From Armatimonadota bacterium (GTDB taxonomy: Bacteria > Armatimonadota > Fimbriimonadia > Fimbriimonadales > Fimbriimonadaceae), in assembly GCA_017303935.1 (NCBI GenBank), contig JAFLBD010000002.1, forward strand, positions 711,154 through 775,153: a DNA stretch of 64,000 bases, given 5' to 3'. Made by a program: the position numbers and the translations under genes. Of this stretch, positions 50,872 to 58,535 are shown one piece after another. Numbering within the stretch: the stretch's first letter is position 1; the number at the start of each line of letters is the position of its first letter. The notes under the pieces were generated by a model, which did no database searches, was not told the origin of the DNA, and saw only the letters and a program-made list of their open reading frames with translations.

Positions 50872-51780
50872 ATGGAAGTCGTTTGGATTGCACGTGATTT
50901 ACTTCTGTTGCGCTTATGCCGCGGGTCGAATTTAGAGGACCGACGGTATGCGCGTGAATTACTACTCTCGGCCAGAAACGACTATAGCAAACTCATTCTT
51001 CTCCTACTGCAAAAGGTAGTCTCACCAAGAATCGCACAAATGAACACGGTACAAATGGCAATCGCATTGTCGCTCATTTCGAGTGGGCCAATCAATTTCC
51101 TCGAGACGGAGCAGGATCTCGTTCCAATGTGGGCATGTGTGAAAAACGGGCGACCGCAATGGAGCGTATCCCGAAACCCAGCTCGTGATATCGTAGTTAA
51201 CCAGAAGTTGAATCTATACGTTCTCCCTGGATTGGCAGAACTTACATTGTCCCGAGATGGTCGAAAACTCAAAACGATACAGCTGTGTCGAGACGAAGAT
51301 CCTGCCTACGTCTACTTCCTCGGCGACTACCTGTTTTTCTCGGTAAACCACATCCGGCTGAGCGGAGGATTCTACGGCTCTTCCGAAAAGGACGTAATTC
51401 AGTCGAAGCTAGACGGTGAGTTAGTGGTCGAGTATGATGCCAAGTCTCACAAGATTCTCGAGTCTCGTTCTCTGTGGAAACATGGACTCCCTGTGGCGAG
51501 AATGGATGGATACACGTACAGTATGGTATTTGCGAATCCGAGCCGAGCCCTTTCTCAAATCTATCACAAGCGAAATGTCACCGTTGGAATCAATTTGGTT
51601 AAAATTAAGGATTCGAATAGAAGGACTATCGTCGTCGGCAGTGTTGCGGGTGGGAAATCGCAGATATTTGCAGATCTACTCTTAAACACGCCTGGAACTC
51701 CGTCAGTACGATTCAGCTCGGAAGGAGTTCATATTGCATTTGCAAAGCGGAATTCAATAGTAACATTCTTTGCAAATTGA
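50872..51780 (+). CDS. hypothetical protein, start uncertain
   Basis: A protein of up to 302 residues from ATG 50872; the frame is open further upstream. ATG 51040 would give a hydrophobic start (MNTVQMAIALSLISSGPINF) that could be a signal peptide. The body is beta-rich (PAYVYFLGDYLFFSVNHIRL, SMVFANPSRALSQIYHKRN). In another frame an ATG at 50864 encodes a signal-like peptide (MSKWKSFGLHVIYFCCAYAA) that stops at 50935, hinting at a frameshift. No family recognised. Confidence 0.5.
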   Translation: MEVVWIARDLLLLRLCRGSNLEDRRYARELLLSARNDYSKLILLLLQKVVSPRIAQMNTVQMAIALSLISSGPINFLETEQDLVPMWACVKNGRPQWSVSRNPARDIVVNQKLNLYVLPGLAELTLSRDGRKLKTIQLCRDEDPAYVYFLGDYLFFSVNHIRLSGGFYGSSEKDVIQSKLDGELVVEYDAKSHKILESRSLWKHGLPVARMDGYTYSMVFANPSRALSQIYHKRNVTVGINLVKIKDSNRRTIVVGSVAGGKSQIFADLLLNTPGTPSVRFSSEGVHIAFAKRNSIVTFFAN

Positions 51781-51798
51781 AAACCGTAGGTGGGGAGA

Positions 51799-52215
51799 AT
51801 GATAAAGAAAAAGCGGTATCTGATTACTTTCATAATTGTGGTGGGACTCGGCTGGATGTTGAACACCAATGTCGAGCATGAACGGACATTCGCATTCACA
51901 TTGATTGACTCGGTGCCCGTGAACTCATCAATCGAACCTGTAGCGGTTCTTGCCAAGCATGAGAGAATCGAAATTAGTTCAATGTACGTTTGGCGTAAGG
52001 CGGCGCCTGAAGCTAAAAAAGTAATTGAGTCACCATTTGGACGGTTTACGTCCGAAGATGTTGGCGAATTTGAAATCGGCAAAGTAGGTAAATCGTTCAC
52101 TGGCCGTATTGAATTGTGGATACAAAGAAACTACTTTATGAAACCCGTAATCGTTTGGTTTGACTTCGTCAACGGAACTTTGTGGAGAAAAGGTTGGGGA
52201 TACGGTCCAGGGTAA
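51799..52215 (+). CDS. small anchored or exported protein
   Basis: A 138-residue protein with one N-terminal hydrophobic segment (KRYLITFIIVVGLGWML) after three lysines, then a beta-rich domain with WRKAAPEAKK and GRIELWIQRNYF. The ATG at 51799 is preceded by the purine stretch GGGGAGA; a GTG nine bases upstream is an alternative. Function unknown. Confidence 0.6.
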   Translation: MIKKKRYLITFIIVVGLGWMLNTNVEHERTFAFTLIDSVPVNSSIEPVAVLAKHERIEISSMYVWRKAAPEAKKVIESPFGRFTSEDVGEFEIGKVGKSFTGRIELWIQRNYFMKPVIVWFDFVNGTLWRKGWGYGPG

Positions 52216-52515
52216 CAATCGAAAATGCCCCCATTTTGTCGAATGCAGGCCGTAAATCTGAGTTAAGTTCCGATACTGGACATTAAGTTTGATTTGAAAC
52301 GTGAAGGTGTTGCAGTTTAAGGGCGGGGAGTTCACCCAAATGGTCCAATTCCATTCAAGTGCCAGTGTTGATCACCAATGAAGCAAAGAATAGCTAAGAA
52401 AACAATTTCCTGTCGATCTGTAGGAGCTTCAGTTGGCTCTTAATTCTTTGTATTCTGTACACCTCGAAAATGGCGTTATGTTGAGATTCAACGCGAAGCG
52501 TTAGTGCCCCGCCTC
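52216..52515. other. 300-base gene-free stretch
   Basis: No credible frame is present. A small hairpin AACGC-GAA-GCGTT (52491-52503) lies just after the end of the minus-strand DUF2200 gene and may help end its transcript. Nothing else stands out. Confidence 0.55.
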
Positions 52516-52878
52516 CTATTGCCGAAGAATCTTCTCCATATTCTTGCCTTTTGCCAGCTCGTCAATGAGCTTATCCAGATACCGCGCCTGTTGCGTCAGG
52601 GGGTTGGTGATGAGCTCGACGCGATACCCACAAATCACCCCCGTGATCAGGTGGGCGTTCGGGTTCAGGTTCGCGCCTGCGAAGAATTCTTCGAAGGTTG
52701 TGTCCTGGTTTAGGTGCTGTTGCAGGGCCGCCTCGTCGTATCCGGTCAGCCATTCGATCACCTGGTGCAGCTCGGCCACGGTCCGGCCCTTCGATTCCAC
52801 CTTGGCCACATAGTGCGGATAAACCGATCGAAAGATCAGTTTGGCGATCTTGGCGTCGTGGTGCGAAGTGTCTTGCAT
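52516..52878 (-). CDS. DUF2200 family protein
   Basis: A 120-residue protein of the DUF2200 family: KVESKGRTVAELHQVIEWLT, FFAGANLNPNAHLITGVICG, RYLDKLIDELAKGKNMEKIL. The ATG at 52878 yields the full family length; the open frame extends far upstream but is out of family. The function of DUF2200 is unknown. Confidence 0.9.
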   Translation of the reverse strand: MQDTSHHDAKIAKLIFRSVYPHYVAKVESKGRTVAELHQVIEWLTGYDEAALQQHLNQDTTFEEFFAGANLNPNAHLITGVICGYRVELITNPLTQQARYLDKLIDELAKGKNMEKILRQ

Positions 52879-52938
52879 GAATGCTTTTCCCCGGATTCGA
52901 GCCGAAAGGCTACCCGATTGATGCTGGGCGGGAGGGAG

Positions 52939-52944
52939 TAGAAT
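52939..52944 (+). promoter_or_regulatory. -10 element of leaderless gene
   Basis: TAGAAT lies exactly six bases before the ATG at 52951. GGAAG occupies the space but is too close to the start to act as a Shine-Dalgarno. Confidence 0.4.
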
Positions 52945-52950
52945 CGGAAG

Positions 52951-53484
52951 ATGCTCGGCCGGCTTTTTGGGAAGAAATCGCATGTGGTGATCGCGACAAT
53001 CAACGCGCGAATATTGCCGATGACGCGCGGCGAATTCATCGAGGACCCTTTGGACGAGCTGCTGCGCGAGGCAAAATTGGGCAAGGTTCAAGGGGCGGGG
53101 ACGGCTCTTTCGGACGCGGGAGACGCGGTCACGCATGTGGACATCGAGATTCGATTGAAAGATTCGGGCGAGCCAGTGCTGAATGTGCTGCTCGAGATGC
53201 TCAACGATCTTTGCGTCCCAAAAGGCTCGTTTTTGACGCTTCCAGACGGGCGGAAAGTGCCGGTTGGGCAGGCTGAAGGGCTCGAAATCAAGTTCGAAAC
53301 TGCGGAATTGGCGGACGCTTTTGCACAGCGACTCATGGAAGGGGACGATGCGCCGCATCACTACGGCGATTTTGGAACCGCGGGCTTATCGCTCAATCTT
53401 TATGGCCCGAGTTTCGCTGAGATGGAGACCGCCTGCCGCTCGAAATTGCAGGATGAAGCGGTGACGATCACCCAAATCGCCTGA
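52951..53484 (+). CDS. hypothetical protein
   Basis: A 177-residue soluble protein beginning MLGRLFGKKSHVVIATINAR. It has an acidic, strand-rich centre (THVDIEIRLKDSGEPVLNVL) and a DDAPHHYGDFGTAG segment. It reads like an immunity or small enzyme-like protein, but no family is recognised. GC content is back to the level of the main chromosome. Confidence 0.65.
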   Translation: MLGRLFGKKSHVVIATINARILPMTRGEFIEDPLDELLREAKLGKVQGAGTALSDAGDAVTHVDIEIRLKDSGEPVLNVLLEMLNDLCVPKGSFLTLPDGRKVPVGQAEGLEIKFETAELADAFAQRLMEGDDAPHHYGDFGTAGLSLNLYGPSFAEMETACRSKLQDEAVTITQIA

Positions 53485-53709
53485 GAGGTGGTCTTTAAGA
53501 TGATTTTCGCAGCCGAACAAGGATTTTCGTCATTTATTGGTGGAAATCTGAGGAGAGGGCGTGACGCGCGACCGATACAGGCAGTTGACTCGGTTTGTAA
53601 TCACCGTGGACCTAACGGCATAATGGCCGTTATATTTTGAATGCGGAGCAAATGGGCACCTAAAGAAGCATGGCATTGGGTGCCCACATGAAGTTGCCTG
53701 GACCAGTTA

Positions 53710-54492
53710 TCACTTTTCGACTGCAATGGATTTTTCGGATTCTGTGCTTTTCAGCATCTTTTGGCGTGCTTTCCGCAACTTCGTTGCGGTTTCCTTTGCT
53801 CGTTCGCCTTCAATAACTTCGCGCCGAAAGATCTCGTTGGAGAGCAAATTTGTGATCTGGTCAGAACTTACTTTTACATCGGGAAACAGTTTCTTCATTT
53901 CTCTCTTTATCACTGATGCAATCGGTTCTGTTAATGCGACTTGGGCGATCATGAACTTATTAAGAACCAGTGAGTGTTGGTGGAAAGCCGACATCGCGTC
54001 GGTAGAAATTCCCTCTCGGCAGAAAATGTACAATTTCTGCACATCCTCCTCGGAACGCGCATTGGCCGACGTGAAATCGAAAGTAGAGACTTCCTCAAAA
54101 TCGACTGGCTGGCCAAATTTGATCTTATAGAGTCGCCATTCGACCGCGTTTGTCAAGACGATCCATTCGACGCCTTGGTTTGCACCATAATTCACAACTT
54201 GCCGGAGGTGAGACTCGTTTAAAGTGGTACCGGCAGACTTGACTTCAACCAGAATTTTGACTTTGCCTGATATCTTTATTGCGAGGTCGCAAAACGTTCC
54301 TCTGATTTGATGCTCACTTGTCAATTCATCGTACTTATCGTAACCAAAGACGTCGGCGAGGATGTCTTTGACTAGGGTGACCGTATCGGCCTCCATAACG
54401 TCCTTCTTGCGTTGACTGACGCCGATTGACTGATAAGCTTTGAGCTTGCTAGCGATTCGATCTGTAACCTTCTTAGGAATCTTTTGCATCAC
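53710..54492 (-). CDS. type I restriction enzyme HsdR-N-like protein
   Basis: A 260-residue protein. Residues about 35-120 match the HSDR_N nuclease fold: TFCDLAIKISGKVKILVEVK has the PD-(D/E)XK layout (Asp, then E-V-K), and the segment after it (HLRQVVNYGANQGVEWIVLT) fits. There is no helicase domain, so this is a stand-alone form; such proteins are common near mobile elements or defence genes. The C-terminal half is helical and basic (RKARQKMLKSTESEKSIAVE). It could be a nuclease or an inactive relic. Confidence 0.82.
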   Translation of the reverse strand: MMQKIPKKVTDRIASKLKAYQSIGVSQRKKDVMEADTVTLVKDILADVFGYDKYDELTSEHQIRGTFCDLAIKISGKVKILVEVKSAGTTLNESHLRQVVNYGANQGVEWIVLTNAVEWRLYKIKFGQPVDFEEVSTFDFTSANARSEEDVQKLYIFCREGISTDAMSAFHQHSLVLNKFMIAQVALTEPIASVIKREMKKLFPDVKVSSDQITNLLSNEIFRREVIEGERAKETATKLRKARQKMLKSTESEKSIAVEK

Positions 54493-54848
54493 CCTAAGCT
54501 TATCATTTTTGAGCCACTTTTGATTGGATTAACGCGACGCCCCAATGCGGCACATGCCCCAAGATGCCGTATACCGTTCCAAGCCACAGCGACCAAACAT
54601 CTGCCGCAATCCGGTAGATCACCGGCCGGGGTTTTATCCCTACATTTGGTGCCATTTCCTGACTTGGCATCGGCTTCGCTGCTGAATCCACGTCCGCTCA
54701 AGATACCGACGGAACCAACGCCCCGTTTCATTTTGGGAATTATTTGCGCACCGAGCTGCCGGTCATTCTGCTTCTACGCGCCAGCTTAAAGCAAAGAAAC
54801 CTCGGCAGCAATCGCGAGAAAGCCGCCGAGGTTCCGAGTATGGGGTGA
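54493..54848. other. 356-base stretch with a doubtful small frame and a terminator
   Basis: A minus-strand frame (54503-54691, 62 residues) contains YRIAADVWSLWLGTVYGILG, which looks like a membrane segment, but there is no supporting start signal. The terminator of the LTXXQ gene is at 54790-54843. Otherwise nothing is recognised. Confidence 0.45.
54790..54843 (-). terminator. terminator of the phosphoesterase operon
   Basis: On the minus strand AACCTCGGC and GCCGAGGTT (54835-54843 and 54798-54806) form a 9-bp perfect stem followed by TCTTTGC. It lies just downstream of the LTXXQ-type gene. Confidence 0.75.
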
Positions 54849-55505
54849 TTAGTTTTCGAACTTAAAGGTCTTTCCGCCAAGAGCCTTGAGATCGGCCTTT
54901 TGCTTATCGGTAAGAATCTTGCCAATTTCGGCGTCAAGCTCCTTTTCCGCCTTTTCACGAGCGGCGCGTGCGGCGGCACGATCGGTGTCCTGGCCAGTGT
55001 TTCCGCCACCGTTTCGGCCCGTGCGTTGCTTTTCTCGAAGAGCAGCGATCTTGCTCTTTTGTTCTTCGGTTAGCTCCAACTTAGCCGCAACCTTTGGATC
55101 GAGTACAGCGCGATTGCCGGCGTGTTGAATCACGAGTTCTGCAAGCCGTGCTTCTTGCTTATCGTCCAAAATTTCAGCAATCTTCTTAGCAGCGTCTGCT
55201 TGGTTGGTGCGATTCGCGCCTTGCTCGCCTTCGCCTTGACCTTTCTGGCCACCCTGTCCGCGTTGGGGAAGGAGTTCCGCGAGCTTAGACTTTTGATCTG
55301 CAGTGAGGTTGAGCTCGGTTTGGACGCTTGGCATTGCCAAAAGTCGGACGGCGTCATTACTGCCATCTTGCTTCTGATTTTGTCCACCGCGCTGGCCTTG
55401 ACCGCCGCCTCCGCCTTGTCCACGTTGTCCGCCGCCGCTTTGTTGAGCAAACGCCAATGATGAGATTGCGACAAGCGCAATGATGATTGTCAGTGTCTTT
55501 TTCAT
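54849..55505 (-). CDS. LTXXQ/Spy-like exported protein
   Basis: A 218-residue exported protein (signal MKKTLTIIIALVAISSLAFA). A Gly/Gln-rich linker follows (residues about 22-48). Two helical repeats carry LNLTADQKSKLAELL and LELTEEQKSKIAALR, the LTXXQ motif of Spy/CpxP-type periplasmic proteins, and a third lies near the end (ILTDKQKADLKAL). Such proteins can act as chaperones or envelope-stress sensors. It is the last gene of the phosphoesterase operon. Confidence 0.8.
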   Translation of the reverse strand: MKKTLTIIIALVAISSLAFAQQSGGGQRGQGGGGGQGQRGGQNQKQDGSNDAVRLLAMPSVQTELNLTADQKSKLAELLPQRGQGGQKGQGEGEQGANRTNQADAAKKIAEILDDKQEARLAELVIQHAGNRAVLDPKVAAKLELTEEQKSKIAALREKQRTGRNGGGNTGQDTDRAAARAAREKAEKELDAEIGKILTDKQKADLKALGGKTFKFEN

Positions 55506-55519
55506 GTTGATTCCTGGGT

Positions 55520-56206
55520 TCAGTCGTTGCCGCCATTTGGTCGGCTGATGTCGAGATCGGGCTTAGTCGTCCATCGCGGTTTCCACCCCGGTTTTTCGAT
55601 TCGGGCCCGGAAAATCACCGTGTTATCTAGCGCAAGGTCCTTGCTCCAGATGAACTTAGCTTCCGAAAAATCGAAATCGTAAAAAGTCTTTTTGGGTCCG
55701 ACTTCTTGCTCGCTGAATTCGGTGGCGTTGCTCCAGCTTGAGTCATCGAAGTTGGTGGCGAACCAATCTTTGGGGATCGGATTTCGGGACACTTTTGGAT
55801 TGCTCATGTTGCCCTCGATGGGGCCGGAAAAGAAACACTTTGCCTTCCAGCTAGCATTGGATACGGTCCCGTCGGCAAACTTGAGAATGAAGCCACCATC
55901 GCCGATATTTGTTCCGTATTCGCACCCTGTCTTCGGGTCGGCGTTATCCATCGCCATCACCGCGATGGTCATTGGGTATTCAGGCAAGATGTCCAGCGTG
56001 ACGACGTTATGCGGCAGGAAGTCGATCGGGTCGATCGCCACCTGCTTGCCGTTGATGTAGAGAACAAACCAATTGTCGGCGTAGATGCTCGCCTTGATCG
56101 TGTCCGTTAGGTCCGGTTTGATAACGCGTTCTTGGCGTTGCACTTGGCCCAAGACGATTGCCGCTAGACCAGCTATGGCGAAAGATGTCAAAGCGATCGA
56201 TTTCAT
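55520..56206 (-). CDS. exported jelly-roll-like protein
   Basis: A 228-residue exported protein (signal MKSIALTSFAIAGLAAIVLG). Pattern IKASIYADNWFVLYINGKQV and WFATNFDDSSWSNATEF resembles galactose-binding-like beta-sandwich domains of glycosidases. Two cysteines (CEYG, CFFS) may form a disulfide. The start is at ATG 56206, overlapping the HupE gene by four bases. The ligand is unknown. Confidence 0.7.
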   Translation of the reverse strand: MKSIALTSFAIAGLAAIVLGQVQRQERVIKPDLTDTIKASIYADNWFVLYINGKQVAIDPIDFLPHNVVTLDILPEYPMTIAVMAMDNADPKTGCEYGTNIGDGGFILKFADGTVSNASWKAKCFFSGPIEGNMSNPKVSRNPIPKDWFATNFDDSSWSNATEFSEQEVGPKKTFYDFDFSEAKFIWSKDLALDNTVIFRARIEKPGWKPRWTTKPDLDISRPNGGND

Positions 56207-57177
56207 AACACTCGCTCCATGAACCAGAAGCATCCGATCATGCCGAGACCGACGGATGCAGAAAGCGCGATCTGCCTCGCACGTTGCTTATCGGCCTTTG
56301 CTAATGCGAGAAGCAACAAGGCGGTCGGGACGAGAATGAGGAATTGGCCGAATTCGATCCCGAGGCTGAAGTAGAAGACGCTTTTGAGTAGTTGGGCGTC
56401 CTGCAAGCCGAGATCGGTGAGCCCACCCGCAAATCCAAACCCGTGGATCAAACCAAACACGAAGGCGATTGCGATTCTTGGACGGATGCTCGGGATTTCG
56501 TCTTGATTGACGCGTCGAATGCCTTCGATGGCTAAGGCCACGATCGAGAGTGCGATGAGCGGTTCGATAAAGCGTGGATTGGCTCGCACCCAACCTGCGG
56601 ATGCGGCGAACAAGATGACCGAGTGAGCGATAGTAAAGGCAGTGAGGACTTTCAGAATCGACTTGAATCCGCCTCCGAGTAAAGCCAACCCCACGATAAA
56701 CAAGATGTGATCTAGCCCGGAGAGGATGTGCTGTACCCCTGTGCCAAACATCCCGAAAGTAGATGGCAGAGTTTTTTCGCTTTCTAGCAAAGTCTCGGAT
56801 TGCAGTTTGCCGTTTTCGTATTTAGCGATGACCGTTCGCGCGTCAGGTGTAGATTGGTCGAATCGATCCAACGAGAGCTCCTGCCCAGGAGATAGAACTG
56901 CGGACCATGTCAACAGGTCCGCTTGGCTATTGATGTTGATGCTGGCGGGGAAGTTTGTACCGAGCTTTAATCGCTCCCGAACTGCCATATCCAGCGCGGG
57001 GGCGGATGGTTGATCGGACAAACTGGATGTCTGGACAAACCGACTGAGCGGCGTGGTGAGTTCGAGCGTGGATTTGCCACGCCCCTGGTCCATCTTGATC
57101 AGGGTGAGGTCCAAGTCATGCGCCGCGGCGAACCGGACCACTAGGACGAACAAGACAAAGATGGCCGACCGAATCAC
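56203..57177 (-). CDS. HupE/UreJ-family membrane protein
   Basis: A 324-residue protein with a signal peptide and an N-terminal soluble domain (residues about 20-140). A six-helix HupE/UreJ_2 domain follows: GVQHILSGLDHILFIVGLAL, AFTIAHSVILFAA, GLIHGFGFAGGL. The conserved His/Asp positions within the helices suggest metal passage; HupE-type proteins have been linked to nickel uptake. Here the soluble domain faces outward. It overlaps both neighbours. Confidence 0.85.
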   Translation of the reverse strand: MIRSAIFVLFVLVVRFAAAHDLDLTLIKMDQGRGKSTLELTTPLSRFVQTSSLSDQPSAPALDMAVRERLKLGTNFPASININSQADLLTWSAVLSPGQELSLDRFDQSTPDARTVIAKYENGKLQSETLLESEKTLPSTFGMFGTGVQHILSGLDHILFIVGLALLGGGFKSILKVLTAFTIAHSVILFAASAGWVRANPRFIEPLIALSIVALAIEGIRRVNQDEIPSIRPRIAIAFVFGLIHGFGFAGGLTDLGLQDAQLLKSVFYFSLGIEFGQFLILVPTALLLLALAKADKQRARQIALSASVGLGMIGCFWFMERVL

Positions 57178-58535
57178 TTGGCGTTGATCTCCAATTTGTC
57201 GACAATTTTTCTGTTATCGGATCCAGCAAGCGACTTTACATATTCGAGCGTGGCCGCTTTAGAGTTGACGGTCACCCGGATGTGGCCAGAACTCCCCAAG
57301 ATCGTTCCTGACTTGTAGCCGTATTTCTCGGCGCTTCCGATCGCGTTGTCTCTTGGCTGGCCGGGTTGCGGCACTTCGAGATACACGATGCCATCCTTTT
57401 CTTGGCGGACATAGAGATGATCATGTCCGTGGAACATCGCGGTGACGCCGTACTTCAACATCAGGGCGTGGATTGGTTCTGCCCAGCCCTTTCGTTTTTC
57501 GGGGAATTCCTGCTTGTTGCCCCATTCGAATCGATCTGCAGCTTCGACGCCACCACGGGCTTCTGCACCGCCAAATCCACCAACGAGATGGTGAATAAAC
57601 ACGAACTTGAACTTAGATTTCGATTCCTTGAGCGTTTTCTCGAACCAGTCGAACTGGTCTTTGCCGAGGGTCCAGTTCCAGCCGTCTTCATCGCCTCGAG
57701 TTTTGCGAGTTGTCGCGACAAACGGATCGAGAATGATGAAGGTCGCGTCGCCCCAATTCCACGCGTACCAAAGACCTTGCTTCGGTGCGCCTGAGTAAAA
57801 CTCGCTGGGATGAATCACCGGGAAGTTGGCTTCTCGTTGTTCACGCGACCATTTGGCCATATCGCTTCCATCTCGGCCAGGCCATCCCACTTCGCCATCG
57901 TGGTTTCCAAGGCAGAGAAAAACTGCCATTTGTGATCCGAGCTTAGAGAACCAATATCTTTGCGCGATGTACTGCTTTGCCGAATCCTTGTAGTTGGGAT
58001 ACTTGTCCACCATGAAGGTGTCGCCAAGATCAACAAGAAAGTCCGGTTTGTCTTTGACGATGTTGCCGAGGGTGCGCTCAAACACCTTGAGATCGGTGTT
58101 GCCGTCTAGGTGGCTATCGGCTTGGATGGCGAATGAGAATTCCTGGCCTGCCTTCCGGGCGGTAGTGAAGCGACCGTCTACCTTCGCTGCACCTTGGGTC
58201 AGCGTGTAGGTGTAAGTCGTTCCTGGCTTGAGGTTCTTGACCGGAACCTCAACGGGCTTCCCACTCGGCAAGCTGATATTCGGCGATGGTATGACTTTGC
58301 TCCCTTCGCGAATCACCAGACTTGGCGTAGGCTCGCTCTTTCCTCGAATGCTCAGAATGATGCTGTTTCCAGTCGGTACTCCTGCGATGACATCCAGGTC
58401 AATGGTCGGAACTTCGACTCGATAAACTGGTGGAGGGCCACCTTGTCGTTGCTCACCTTCTTGTCGGCTTTGATAAGCGAAGGCAGTGATCGAACCGACT
58501 CCAAGCAGGATCGCGGAAAGGGCAAGTGTTCTCAA
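57174..58535 (-). CDS. exported metallophosphoesterase
   Basis: A 453-residue exported enzyme with an N-terminal Fn3-like domain (LKPGTTYTYTLTQGAAKVDG). A calcineurin-type phosphoesterase domain follows: ADSHLD, DLGDTF, LGNHDGE, IHHLVGGF and HGHDHLY, which supply the two-metal site. The layout is that of purple acid phosphatase-like proteins. It is a paralog of the enzyme at 59893-61401. Its stop overlaps the ATG of the HupE gene. Confidence 0.9.
   Translation of the reverse strand: MRTLALSAILLGVGSITAFAYQSRQEGEQRQGGPPPVYRVEVPTIDLDVIAGVPTGNSIILSIRGKSEPTPSLVIREGSKVIPSPNISLPSGKPVEVPVKNLKPGTTYTYTLTQGAAKVDGRFTTARKAGQEFSFAIQADSHLDGNTDLKVFERTLGNIVKDKPDFLVDLGDTFMVDKYPNYKDSAKQYIAQRYWFSKLGSQMAVFLCLGNHDGEVGWPGRDGSDMAKWSREQREANFPVIHPSEFYSGAPKQGLWYAWNWGDATFIILDPFVATTRKTRGDEDGWNWTLGKDQFDWFEKTLKESKSKFKFVFIHHLVGGFGGAEARGGVEAADRFEWGNKQEFPEKRKGWAEPIHALMLKYGVTAMFHGHDHLYVRQEKDGIVYLEVPQPGQPRDNAIGSAEKYGYKSGTILGSSGHIRVTVNSKAATLEYVKSLAGSDNRKIVDKLEINAK

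Noticed and set aside
52879..53361. Long upstream extension of the DUF2200 frame on the minus strand
   Set aside because: It runs opposite a better plus-strand gene and lies outside the family length.
54503..54731. Small minus-strand genes in the gap after the nuclease-fold gene
   Set aside because: Several short frames overlap without start signals; only noted as doubtful in the gap entry.
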